18,944 nt of DNA from contig URZN01000002.1 in the NCBI GenBank assembly GCA_900552345.1, positions 1 through 18,944 on the forward strand, given 5' to 3'. The position numbers and the translations under genes were made by a program. Below are positions 1-7,080 of this stretch, piece by piece. The notes under the pieces were generated by a model. The model worked only from the letters and a program-made list of their open reading frames with translations. It was not told the DNA's origin and made no database searches. How positions within the stretch are numbered: position 1 is the stretch's first letter; each line of letters begins with the position of its first letter. Origin of the DNA: an uncultured Collinsella sp. GTDB lineage: Bacteria; Actinomycetota; Coriobacteriia; Coriobacteriales; Coriobacteriaceae.

Positions 1-2
1 GC

Positions 3-767
3 AATGCCTTTTTGTTTGGCTGCGTGGTTCCGGATATCTTCGTGGGCTATATGGTTCCCGGCATTGCCGATCCCATCCCGTACCGCATTACGCACTTTGC
101 CAAGCCTGAGCCCATCCCTAAGCCGCGCGAGCATGAGTTTTGGGACACCTATGTGGCGCCGTTGCTTAAAGGCGCACCCGCGGGCGAACCCGCTGAGGCT
201 ACCTCGATTGTCGAGGAACGCGAGCGGCTGAACCGCGTGCACTATCCCCAGCGCTACAAGGATGCCGAGCCGGTTGTCGGTCCCGGCGCCTGTGAGTTCT
301 CGCTTGCGTCCGAAGATGTGGCGCAGTCGTTGCTCGATTTGACACTGGGCGTCTGGTCGCATCTGGTGGCCGATACCGTATGGAACACGCGCGTGAATCA
401 GTACCTGGAGGCGCACGGCGGCAAGCCGTGTGAGGAGTTCCGCATTAAAAAGCAAGGCGACTTTGACTGGTTTGGCAAGACGCTGGGCATTGTCTCCATC
501 CCGCGCGCGACCGATCGCCTGTATACCGCTGCGACGCGTTTTGGGCAGTATCCCATCCATAAGGAGTATGTGCTCAAGACCATCGGCGTCATGCACGAGA
601 TTGTACGCGAGAACCCTGGCGAGCCCGATCATCCGCCGTATCGCTTGCTAACCGAGGAGTTTTTCGATGCAACGTTTACCGAGGTCATCGAGCTGACCGA
701 GACAGGCTTTGCGACTCGCGTTGCCGCTTCTGACGTCCCCGCAGTCCCCCTGATCGCTAGCTGCTAG
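3..767 (+). CDS. Zinc-dependent phospholipase C-like protein, 5'-truncated by the window edge
   Basis: The frame is open from the window edge to a TAG at 765-767, so the N-terminus lies outside. The visible 254 residues begin NAFLFGCVVPDIF, matching the family pattern of a small residue, Phe, Gly and then Pro-Asp-Ile that follows the metal-binding N-terminal His. Around nt 340-400 the motif LGVWSHLVADTVWN carries the His and Asp that in this family help to bind zinc. Family members (zinc-dependent phospholipase C / S1-P1 nuclease-like fold) hydrolyse phospholipids or are uncharacterised, and the substrate here cannot be read from sequence. No signal peptide can be judged because the start is missing. 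The gene converges on the next one, and the two share the palindromic stop CTAG at 764-767 with no terminator between them. Family assignment rests on motif recall only, so I am moderately sure. Confidence 0.6.
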   Translation, partial: NAFLFGCVVPDIFVGYMVPGIADPIPYRITHFAKPEPIPKPREHEFWDTYVAPLLKGAPAGEPAEATSIVEERERLNRVHYPQRYKDAEPVVGPGACEFSLASEDVAQSLLDLTLGVWSHLVADTVWNTRVNQYLEAHGGKPCEEFRIKKQGDFDWFGKTLGIVSIPRATDRLYTAATRFGQYPIHKEYVLKTIGVMHEIVRENPGEPDHPPYRLLTEEFFDATFTEVIELTETGFATRVAASDVPAVPLIASC

Positions 768-1837
768 CCGGCCGGCTTAACGGTGAACAGTTCATCCCAA
801 TTGACCAACAGCTCCCGTCGCAGGGCATCTTCGGTGGTGCGTTCCTGATCGGTCTTTGGGATGTAGGGGAGCCCCGCCTTTTTATGAATGAGCTCGGCGA
901 TGCTATCAAAACTCTTCTTGTCCTTGATTTGCTCATAGGTTATCTGGATAACGTCATAGCCCATGCTTGTGAGGGCGGTGGTGCGCTCGGCATCGGAGAG
1001 GCTTGCGGCTTCGCTGTCATGGGCGGAGCGGCCTTGGCATTCCAGAATGACGCCCATGCTGTCGGTGACACTTTCGATGAGGATATCGGCGTAGCAGCAG
1101 GTTTTGTCATACAGTGAGCGCGCGACATCGCTGAGTGGGATGCGCACGTTGTTTGCGATGTCGATGCCCATGCCGCCCTCGTCGCGGGGGAGCGAGACAA
1201 GCATGGAGGTCTGTACTTCGAAGGGCGAGCCGGTCTGCCCTGTCATGTGCTCGGCCGCCCAGCGCAGTTGTTTAACGCCGCGCAGGCCTGCGGCTTGCTT
1301 GGCGAACGTGGCGATATCCGTTGCGGTAAGAAGCGGCGTGCGCTTCCACAGGTTAGTGCCATTGCCCTTGGTGTCGACAACGCGTTTCCAACCACAGTCG
1401 GGCGGAATGAGCATAAGCGAAATAGCTTCATCGAGTTGTTGTTGCGTTCGCTCGCAGGGCTTAAACACTGCAAAGGAGCCGCACATCTCGTAGCAAGCCA
1501 TGAGTAACTGGTTGCGTGAAACCTGCGTAGCAAGGTTGAGCAGCGTAAACTCGGGCGACGTGACATCAAATCCATGCTCAGTCTGCCTAAACGACCCCGG
1601 AGGCGGCTCTTGGGTTAGCAGACGGCTATGAAATAGCTTTCCGTTCGCGCGCTGTTTTCTTTCGCTCATGAATCTCCAAACTGGTGTGCCGAGCAAGTCT
1701 TTAAATACTGGCTGTTTTGAGTAATGCACCAAGCGATGGTCATGGTCAGGCGGCAGGATTGCCGGATAGAGTCCCAGTATCTGGGGCGGGATGCGATAGT
1801 ACTGAAAAGCCGTGGGTCCGCAGGCAAGAAATGACAT
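764..1837 (-). CDS. AbiEi-like / PD-(D/E)XK nuclease-like fusion protein (DUF559-like C-terminus)
   Basis: 357 residues, no signal peptide or membrane segment. The N-terminal part (about 1-130), with ACGPTAFQYYRIPPQ and SPEFTLLNLATQVSR, resembles the helical AbiEi-type antitoxin/DNA-binding region that precedes DUF559 domains. The C-terminal part (about 235-325) has the order expected of a PD-(D/E)XK fold: YADILIE (Asp), then GVILECQGRSAHD (E-x-Q where classical enzymes have E-x-K), then a helix with SDAERTTALTSMGYDVIQIT, as in DUF559/Vsr-like endonucleases. It could be a nuclease, a nickase or a DNA-binding relic; E-x-Q occurs in some active members. The ATG at 1835-1837 has no clear Shine-Dalgarno sequence, so the start is uncertain. 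It stands alone, with a large inverted repeat 44 bp upstream (1881-2016). Its role is unknown; defence or mobile-element biology is an inference. Confidence 0.6.
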   Translation of the reverse strand: MSFLACGPTAFQYYRIPPQILGLYPAILPPDHDHRLVHYSKQPVFKDLLGTPVWRFMSERKQRANGKLFHSRLLTQEPPPGSFRQTEHGFDVTSPEFTLLNLATQVSRNQLLMACYEMCGSFAVFKPCERTQQQLDEAISLMLIPPDCGWKRVVDTKGNGTNLWKRTPLLTATDIATFAKQAAGLRGVKQLRWAAEHMTGQTGSPFEVQTSMLVSLPRDEGGMGIDIANNVRIPLSDVARSLYDKTCCYADILIESVTDSMGVILECQGRSAHDSEAASLSDAERTTALTSMGYDVIQITYEQIKDKKSFDSIAELIHKKAGLPYIPKTDQERTTEDALRRELLVNWDELFTVKPAG

Positions 1838-1880
1838 AGCGATCCGATCGTTTGAGCGTAGTTTGGGCTAGAAAAGCTAT

Positions 1881-2016
1881 CGGTTTCGGAAGTGCGGGGA
1901 AAAAGACAAACAGGTCAACCACAAGCAGTATTTAAGCCAACTTTATCAGGGGTTTTGTTGAAATAAAAGGGCTTGTGCTCGGAGACAAGCAATTTTTCCC
2001 CGCACTTCCGAAAACG
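1881..2016. repeat. 24-bp inverted repeat with 88-bp centre
   Basis: The arms at 1881-1904 and 1993-2016 are reverse complements with a single mismatch (1883/2014); the core 1884-1904 versus 1993-2013 is perfect over 21 bp and contains gaagtgcggggaaaaa. The 88-bp centre holds a smaller hairpin (gcttgt at 1971-1976 with acaagc at 1985-1990) and a competing partner cacaagc at 1920-1926. No ORF fits inside. It lies between the reverse-strand nuclease-like gene, whose start is at 1837, and the terminator of pyk. It may be a MITE-like dispersed repeat or a regulatory/target site for the neighbouring gene. The symmetry is seen directly; the function is not. Confidence 0.75.
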
Positions 2017-2190
2017 CGATTGATTTGGACCTTGCTAAAACGATTTATCAGCTCTGCGTGAGGTGTGGTCTTGCCACCGGGCGAACACTTTTAGCGCTTG
2101 GGACTTTATTTATTGGGCCTCGAAGGGTGGATTTCGCGCTTTTAGTAAAGAAATGAGTGCGTGTTTTGCCGTGCGCCGGCATTGACGCAA
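2017..2190. other. Intergenic stretch with no recognised feature
   Basis: Together with the inverted repeat this forms the 419-base gap between the nuclease-like gene (start 1837) and the end of pyk (2257). I see no credible start codon with a ribosome-binding site, no RNA gene and no clear promoter here. Base composition is less GC-rich than the flanking genes. Confidence 0.5.
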
Positions 2191-2193
2191 AGA

Positions 2194-2228
2194 AAAGGGT
2201 CCGGAAGGCGAAGCCTTCCGGACCCTTT
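2194..2228 (-). terminator. Intrinsic terminator of pyk
   Basis: A perfect 16-bp stem (2194-2209 with 2213-2228) is closed by a three-base loop. Read on the reverse strand, the stem is followed by TTTTCTTT, as expected for a rho-independent terminator 28 bases after the pyk stop codon. The run of Ts is only on the reverse-strand side, which sets its direction. Confidence 0.9.
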
Positions 2229-2256
2229 GCAATGCAAATCTGCTTGCAAGTGCGAT

Positions 2257-3717
2257 TTAGCGCACCTGAGCGACGTAAGCGACGTTGGTCGAGGAGACCT
2301 TGTCCTCGAGCTGGACGCTCATACGGGGATCGCCGGCGGTAGCGACGGTCAAATCGCCAGTCTTGACGTAGCCGAGCTCCTTAGCGGTCTCGATCGCCTT
2401 GACGATCGTGCCGTTGACGGTGCCCTGGGTAATCTCTGCCTGGTGCGGGATAACGCCCCAGTACATGATCATCTGCTGGACGGCCCACTCGTGGCGGGAG
2501 AACGCGCAGATCGGCATGTTGGGACGGAAGTGCGAGATCAGGCGAGCAGTACGACCAGTGGTCGTCGGCACGGTGATGCACTTGGCGCCAACGGTGGTGG
2601 CCATGTTCACAGCGGACATACCTACAACGTTGTTGACAACGCGGGTGCCGTGAGCATCGGCCGGAACCTCGAGCGGAGCGTGAGCCGGGAGGTACTTCTC
2701 GGTCTCGAGAGCAATGCTGGCCTGCATCTTGACGGCCTCGACCGGGTACTTACCGGCAGCGGACTCGCCGGAAAGCATAACGGCGTCGGTGCCGTCGTAA
2801 ATGGCGTTAGCAACGTCGGCAACCTCGGCGCGCGTCGGGCGCGGGTTCTGCTGCATGGAGTCGAGCATCTGCGTAGCGGTGATAACGGGCTTGTAGGCCG
2901 CGTTGCACTTAGCGATGATCTCCTTCTGGATGTGCGGAACGAGCTCGGGCTTGATCTCGATGCCCAGGTCGCCACGGGCGACCATGATGCCGTCGGAAGC
3001 CTCGAGAATCTCGTCGAAGTTCTCGACGCCCAGGGCGCACTCGATCTTCGGGAAGATCGTCACGTGCTCGCCACCGTTCTCGCGGCAAAGCTTGCGGATG
3101 CCGCGGACGGACTCGCCGTCACGGATGAAGGAAGCGGCGATGTAGTCGATGTTCTCGGTCAGGCCAAAGAGGATGTCCTGACGATCGCGCTCGGTGATGG
3201 CGGGCAGAGAGATGTTGACGTTGGGCATGTTGACGCCCTTGCGCTCGCCGATCAGGCCGTCGTTCTTGACGACGCAGGTCATGTCCTGGCCGTCGACGGA
3301 CTCGACCTCGAGGGCAACCAGGCCGTCATCGATCAGGATGAGGGAGCCCTTCTCGACCTCGGAGGGCAGAGCCAGGTAGTCGAGGGAGATGTGCTCGGCG
3401 GTGCCATGGAAATCCTCGGACGTGGGCTGAGCGGTGACGACGATCTTGTCGCCGGTCTTGACGGCAACCTTCTTGCCGTCGACCAAAAGGCCGGTGCGGA
3501 CCTCGGGGCCCTTGGTGTCGAGCAGGATGCCGACGGGCATACCGAGCTCCTTGGAAATACGACGGACGCGCTCGATGCGACCGTGGTGCTCGTCGTAGGA
3601 TCCGTGCGAGAAGTTAAAACGGGCGACGTTCATGCCCGCCTTGATCATCTCGCGGATGGTCTCGTCGCTATCGCAGGCGGGACCCATGGTGCATACAATC
3701 TTGGTGCGCTTGTACAT
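2257..3717 (-). CDS. pyk: Pyruvate kinase
   Basis: 486 residues, the normal length of a bacterial pyruvate kinase without the extra C-terminal phosphohistidine domain. It transfers the phosphate of phosphoenolpyruvate to ADP, giving pyruvate and ATP in the last step of glycolysis in the cytoplasm. Diagnostic stretches are KIVCTMGPA at residues 6-14, RFNFSHG at 33-39 (substrate and K+ site), LLDTKGPEVRTG near 65-76, FPKIECALG (catalytic Lys), MVARGDLGIEI (Mg2+/substrate site) and ITATQMLDSM. The C-terminal regulatory domain is present and ends at QVR. The ATG has a strong Shine-Dalgarno sequence (ggaggt, complement of 3720-3726) at good spacing. It is a single-gene unit, with a TATAAT-like -10 at 3781-3786 and a strong terminator downstream. 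Long open frames on the opposite strand are composition artefacts. Confidence 0.97.
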   Translation of the reverse strand: MYKRTKIVCTMGPACDSDETIREMIKAGMNVARFNFSHGSYDEHHGRIERVRRISKELGMPVGILLDTKGPEVRTGLLVDGKKVAVKTGDKIVVTAQPTSEDFHGTAEHISLDYLALPSEVEKGSLILIDDGLVALEVESVDGQDMTCVVKNDGLIGERKGVNMPNVNISLPAITERDRQDILFGLTENIDYIAASFIRDGESVRGIRKLCRENGGEHVTIFPKIECALGVENFDEILEASDGIMVARGDLGIEIKPELVPHIQKEIIAKCNAAYKPVITATQMLDSMQQNPRPTRAEVADVANAIYDGTDAVMLSGESAAGKYPVEAVKMQASIALETEKYLPAHAPLEVPADAHGTRVVNNVVGMSAVNMATTVGAKCITVPTTTGRTARLISHFRPNMPICAFSRHEWAVQQMIMYWGVIPHQAEITQGTVNGTIVKAIETAKELGYVKTGDLTVATAGDPRMSVQLEDKVSSTNVAYVAQVR

Positions 3718-3780
3718 TCAGACCTCCATCTGACATCGTCTTGCGCTGATAGATAAACCATAAGAAATAAAACTGAGATG

Positions 3781-3786
3781 ATTATA
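3781..3786 (-). promoter_or_regulatory. Probable -10 box of pyk
   Basis: On the reverse strand these bases read TATAAT, a perfect -10 hexamer, 63 bases upstream of the pyk start codon. Positions 17-18 bases further upstream give only TGGGGT-like sequence, so the -35 is poor and activation or an atypical -35 is possible. The surrounding AT-rich composition fits a promoter. Confidence 0.5.
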
Positions 3787-4009
3787 ACGAAATGCCGACC
3801 GAATACCCCAAAAAATCGACCGCATGCCGAATTAGAAGTTCATTTTTGCGAAAAAACGGTATATGCAAAAACTTTACCAACCGTTCTAACCGCTGCTATC
3901 TGGGCGATATTTCAGTTTGACGATGCGCCGAAGAAAAAACGTTTTACCAATCTTGAGCATCACACTGTCTGCACCGTTGCGCCTGTGCCGTGTTTCCAGA
4001 TGGAATGTT
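3787..4009. other. AT-rich divergent intergenic region
   Basis: This is the larger part of the 440-base gap between the divergent pyk and ATPase genes. It is clearly more AT-rich than the genes. It holds a small inverted pair aacggt (3855-3860) / accgtt (3880-3885). A 79-codon open frame at 3778-4017 has no ribosome-binding site, poor codon choice and no recognisable protein features, so I treat it as non-coding. Confidence 0.5.
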
Positions 4010-4039
4010 TTGGCTAGACGCGTCGCTTTGGGGTACCAT
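4010..4039 (+). promoter_or_regulatory. Candidate promoter of the Ca2+-ATPase gene
   Basis: TTGGCT at 4010-4015 and TACCAT at 4034-4039 are separated by 18 bases. Each hexamer departs from consensus at two positions. Transcription starting about 6-8 bases downstream would begin just before the structured leader at 4049, which fits the RNA structure described separately. Confidence 0.4.
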
Positions 4040-4048
4040 AGCTCCACT

Positions 4049-4150
4049 ATCAACTGCCGCTCAGCACGGCAGCCTTGATGAGCCCTTGCCCTTCTCCTGG
4101 GAATTATGATCGGGCATCAATCTGCTGAGTGGCCCGAATCCCAGGAGGGG
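4049..4150 (+). promoter_or_regulatory. Structured 5' leader that hides the ATPase ribosome-binding site
   Basis: Hairpin 1 pairs ctgccg (4054-4059) with cggcag (4067-4072), extended by atcaa (4049-4053) with ttgat (4075-4079). Hairpin 2 pairs ctcctggga (4094-4102) with tcccaggag (4139-4147) and tcgggc (4110-4115) with gcccga (4132-4137). Its 3' arm contains the Shine-Dalgarno sequence ggagg (4144-4148), nine bases before the ATG at 4158. Loop 1, ctcagca (4060-4066), is the exact reverse complement of tgctgag (4123-4129) in loop 2, so a seven-base-pair kissing interaction is possible. An alternative helix (4075-4080 plus 4083-4085 with 4112-4120) would break both hairpins. This layout suggests a translational switch. 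I could not match it to a known riboswitch class. The pairings are seen in the sequence; ligand and function are unknown. Confidence 0.55.
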
Positions 4151-4157
4151 ACTCTAT

Positions 4158-6839
4158 ATGCAAAAGGAATACCTGTCCGCCGCGGCGGAGGTGCTCAGCG
4201 ACCAAGGTGTCGATGAGAACCTCGGCCTGAGCAACGGCGAGGCGTCGTCGCGCCTCGCCAAGACAGGCCCTAACAAGCTTGAGGAAGCCGAGAAGACGCC
4301 GCTGTGGAAGCGCTTCTTTGAGCAGATGGCAGACCCCATGGTCATCATGCTGATTGCGGCCGCCGTCATCAGCGCGCTCACGGGCATGGTCAAGGGCGAG
4401 GCGGACTTTGCCGATGTCGCCATCATCATGTTCGTCGTTATCGTCAACTCGGTGCTGGGCGTGGTCCAGGAGGCTAAAAGCGAGGAGGCCCTCGAGGCCC
4501 TGCAGGAGATGAGCGCGGCGCAGTCCAAGGTGCTGCGCGACGGCAAGCTCATGCACCTGCCGAGCGCCGAGCTCGTGCCCGGCGACGTGATCATGCTCGA
4601 GGCGGGCGACTCCGTCCCGGCCGACTGCCGCGTCCTCGAGAGCGCCACGATGAAGATCGAAGAGGCCGCGCTGACCGGCGAGTCCGTGCCGGTCGAGAAG
4701 CACGCCAACGTGATCGAGCTCGCCGCTGGCACCGACGACGTGCCGCTCGGCGACCGCAAGAACATGTGCTACATGGGCTCCACTGTGGTGTACGGTCGCG
4801 GTCGCGCCGTCGTGGTCGGCACCGGCATGAACACCGAGATGGGCAAGATCGCTGGAGCCCTGGCCGAGGCCAAGGAAGAGCTCACGCCGCTGCAGGTGAA
4901 GCTCGCCGAGCTCAGCCGCATCCTTACCATCATGGTTATCGTCATCTGCGTCGTCATCTTTGGCGTTGACATCATCCGTCACGGCGTGGGCAACGTCCTT
5001 ACCGACCCGACGGCCCTGCTCGATACCTTTATGGTTGCCGTCTCGCTCGCCGTCGCCGCTATTCCCGAGGGCTTGGTCGCCGTCGTGACCATCGTGCTGT
5101 CGCTTGGCGTGACCAAGATGGCCAAGCGCCAGGCGATTATCCGCAAGCTTTCTGCCGTCGAGACCCTCGGCTGCACGCAGACCATCTGCTCCGACAAGAC
5201 CGGCACCCTTACCCAGAACAAGATGACCGTCGTCAAGCACGAGCTCGCTGCGCCTAAGGAGAAGTTCCTGGCAGGTATGGCCCTTTGCTCCGATGCCCAG
5301 TGGGACGAGGAGCTGGGCGAGGCCGTGGGCGAGCCGACTGAGTGTGCGCTCGTCAACGACGCCGGCAAGGCTGGTCTCACCGGCCTGACTGCCGAGCACC
5401 CGCGCGTGGGCGAGGCCCCGTTCGACTCGGGCCGCAAGATGATGTCCGTGGTCGTCGAGACCCTGGATGGCGAGTACGAGCAGTACACCAAGGGCGCGCC
5501 CGACGTGGTGATCGGCCTGTGCACCCATATCTACGAGGGCGAAAAGGTCGTCCCGCTGACCGAGGAGCGTCGCGCCGAGCTCGTGGCCGCCAACAAGGCC
5601 ATGGCCGACGAGGCCCTGCGCGTGCTGGCGCTGGCAAGCCGCACCTACACCGAGGTCCCGAGCGACTGCAGCCCCGCTGCGCTCGAGCATGACCTGGTCT
5701 TCTGCGGCCTGTCCGGCATGATCGACCCGGTCCGTCCCGAGGTCGCCGACGCCATCCGCGAGGCCCATGACGCCGGTATCCGCACCGTCATGATCACGGG
5801 CGACCACATCGACACCGCCGTGGCCATCGCCAAGCAGCTGGGAATCGTCACCGATCGCAGCCATGCCATCACCGGTGCCGACCTCGATCGCATGAGCGAC
5901 GAGGAGCTCGACGCGCACATCGAGGACTACGGCGTGTACGCTCGCGTCCAGCCCGAGCACAAGACCCGCATCGTCGAGGCCTGGAAGTCGCGCGACCAGA
6001 TCGTGGCCATGACGGGCGACGGCGTCAACGACGCCCCGTCCATCAAGCGCGCCGACATCGGCGTGGGCATGGGCATCACCGGTACCGACGTCACCAAGAA
6101 CGTTGCCGACATGGTGCTTGCCGACGACAACTTCGCCACCATCATCGGTGCTTGCGAAGAGGGCCGTCGCATCTACGACAACATCCGCAAGGTCATCCAG
6201 TTCCTGCTTTCGGCTAACCTTGCCGAGGTGTTCTCGGTGTTTATCGCCACGCTCATCGGCTTTACCATCTTCCAGCCGGTGCAGCTGCTGTGGGTGAACC
6301 TGGTCACCGACTGCTTCCCCGCGCTCGCGCTGGGCATGGAGGATGCCGAGGGTGACATCATGAAGCGCAAGCCGCGCAACGCCAAGGACGGCGTCTTTGC
6401 CGGCAATATGGGCCTGGACTGTGTGGTTCAGGGCCTGATCATCACCGCGCTGGTGCTGGCGAGCTTCTTTGTGGGCGTGTACTTTGACATGGGCTACATT
6501 CACATCGCCGATATGATCGCCGGCAATGCCGACGAGGAAGGCGTGATGATGGCGTTCATCACGCTCAACATGGTCGAGATCTTCCACTGCTTCAATATGC
6601 GCAGCCGTCGTGCGTCGCTGTTTAGCATGAAGAAGCAGAACAAGTGGCTGTGGGCATCTGCCGCGCTGGCGCTGGTACTGACGGTTATCGTGACCGTTCA
6701 GCCGACGCTTGCCGAGATGTTCTTTGGCCCCGTGACGCTTGAGCTCAAGGGCGTTATCGCCGCCCTGGGCCTTGCCTTCCTGATCATTCCGTTGATGGAG
6801 ATCTACAAGGCGATCATGCGCGCAGTGGAGAAAGAGTAA
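4158..6839 (+). CDS. Calcium-transporting P-type ATPase (P2 type)
   Basis: 893 residues, a typical length for bacterial PMR1/SERCA-like pumps that export Ca2+ (perhaps Mn2+) across the cytoplasmic membrane at the cost of ATP. Order of elements: N-terminal cation-ATPase domain (about 5-75), TM1-2, actuator domain with TGES at 173-176, TM4 with the ion-binding IPEGL signature, phosphorylation motif DKTGTLT with Asp346, nucleotide domain with KGAPD, hinge TGDGVNDAP at 619-627, TM5 with SANLAEV, TM6 with NLVTD and then the four-helix C-terminal domain. The Asn/Glu in TM5 and Asn/Asp in TM6 match Ca2+ site residues of the P2A family. The ATG at 4158 has ggagg nine bases upstream, but that site is inside a leader hairpin. 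Monocistronic, followed by a large hairpin and a terminator. Ca2+ specificity is family inference. Confidence 0.92.
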   Translation: MQKEYLSAAAEVLSDQGVDENLGLSNGEASSRLAKTGPNKLEEAEKTPLWKRFFEQMADPMVIMLIAAAVISALTGMVKGEADFADVAIIMFVVIVNSVLGVVQEAKSEEALEALQEMSAAQSKVLRDGKLMHLPSAELVPGDVIMLEAGDSVPADCRVLESATMKIEEAALTGESVPVEKHANVIELAAGTDDVPLGDRKNMCYMGSTVVYGRGRAVVVGTGMNTEMGKIAGALAEAKEELTPLQVKLAELSRILTIMVIVICVVIFGVDIIRHGVGNVLTDPTALLDTFMVAVSLAVAAIPEGLVAVVTIVLSLGVTKMAKRQAIIRKLSAVETLGCTQTICSDKTGTLTQNKMTVVKHELAAPKEKFLAGMALCSDAQWDEELGEAVGEPTECALVNDAGKAGLTGLTAEHPRVGEAPFDSGRKMMSVVVETLDGEYEQYTKGAPDVVIGLCTHIYEGEKVVPLTEERRAELVAANKAMADEALRVLALASRTYTEVPSDCSPAALEHDLVFCGLSGMIDPVRPEVADAIREAHDAGIRTVMITGDHIDTAVAIAKQLGIVTDRSHAITGADLDRMSDEELDAHIEDYGVYARVQPEHKTRIVEAWKSRDQIVAMTGDGVNDAPSIKRADIGVGMGITGTDVTKNVADMVLADDNFATIIGACEEGRRIYDNIRKVIQFLLSANLAEVFSVFIATLIGFTIFQPVQLLWVNLVTDCFPALALGMEDAEGDIMKRKPRNAKDGVFAGNMGLDCVVQGLIITALVLASFFVGVYFDMGYIHIADMIAGNADEEGVMMAFITLNMVEIFHCFNMRSRRASLFSMKKQNKWLWASAALALVLTVIVTVQPTLAEMFFGPVTLELKGVIAALGLAFLIIPLMEIYKAIMRAVEKE

Positions 6840-6850
6840 CGCTCTCGTTC

Positions 6851-6938
6851 GGGCCCGCCCCACGCCCTTTCTCCCTCACTGGTCCTCGCGCTTTGCGCTG
6901 CGGGATCGTTCGGGAGAAAGGGCTTCCGGGGCGGGCCC
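6851..6938. repeat. Very long stem-loop after the ATPase gene
   Basis: Arms gggcccgcccc (6851-6861) / ggggcgggccc (6928-6938) and gccctttctccc (6864-6875) / gggagaaagggc (6912-6923) are perfectly complementary, giving 23 base pairs around a small internal loop. The 36-base terminal part contains a further short hairpin (gcgc-ttt-gcgc near 6888-6898). No T-run follows on either strand, so it is not a standard terminator. A nine-base direct repeat tcgttcggg occurs at 6845-6853 and 6906-6914. It may protect the 3' end of the mRNA or be a REP-like element. Confidence 0.7.
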
Positions 6939-6998
6939 TGCGCTATCCTTGCTGGCTTCTCTCCCCGTGCGGATGAAAAGGGCTGAGGGAAAGTATGT

Positions 6999-7032
6999 GA
7001 GCTGGTCGGGCTTTGCCCGGCCAGCTCTTTTT
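6999..7032 (+). terminator. Intrinsic terminator of the ATPase gene
   Basis: A 13-bp stem (6999-7011 with 7015-7027, one G-T pair) has a three-base loop and is followed directly by five Ts and then GATTT. It ends the ATPase transcript and sits 48 bases before the chosen rsgA start. Confidence 0.9.
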
Positions 7033-7080
7033 GATTTAAAATACCCGCTCAGTTGTGATTTGTGGTGCTGGGAGGCGCTT

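Noticed and set aside
2161..3756. A 531-codon forward open frame across pyk
   Set aside because: It is a Leu/Asp/Gly-rich mirror of the pyruvate kinase codons with no recognisable domain; pyk is certain.
3778..4017. 79-codon forward ORF between pyk and the ATPase gene
   Set aside because: It starts within the pyk promoter, lacks a ribosome-binding site and uses codons unlike its neighbours.
4021..4150. yybP-ykoY (Mn2+) riboswitch in the ATPase leader
   Set aside because: The ctttgggg near 4026 lies upstream of the likely transcription start, and the conserved GGGGAGUAG-type loop is not present; a covariance-model search would decide.
4104..6863. A 919-codon open frame on the reverse strand across the ATPase gene
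   Set aside because: It is fully antisense to a clear P-type ATPase, is rich in His, Asp and Gly from codon mirror effects and has no domain or ribosome-binding site. High GC makes such frames common.
6949..7080. N-terminal extension of rsgA
   Set aside because: It would cross the terminator hairpin at 6999-7032 and has no ribosome-binding site; GTG 7081 has a good one.
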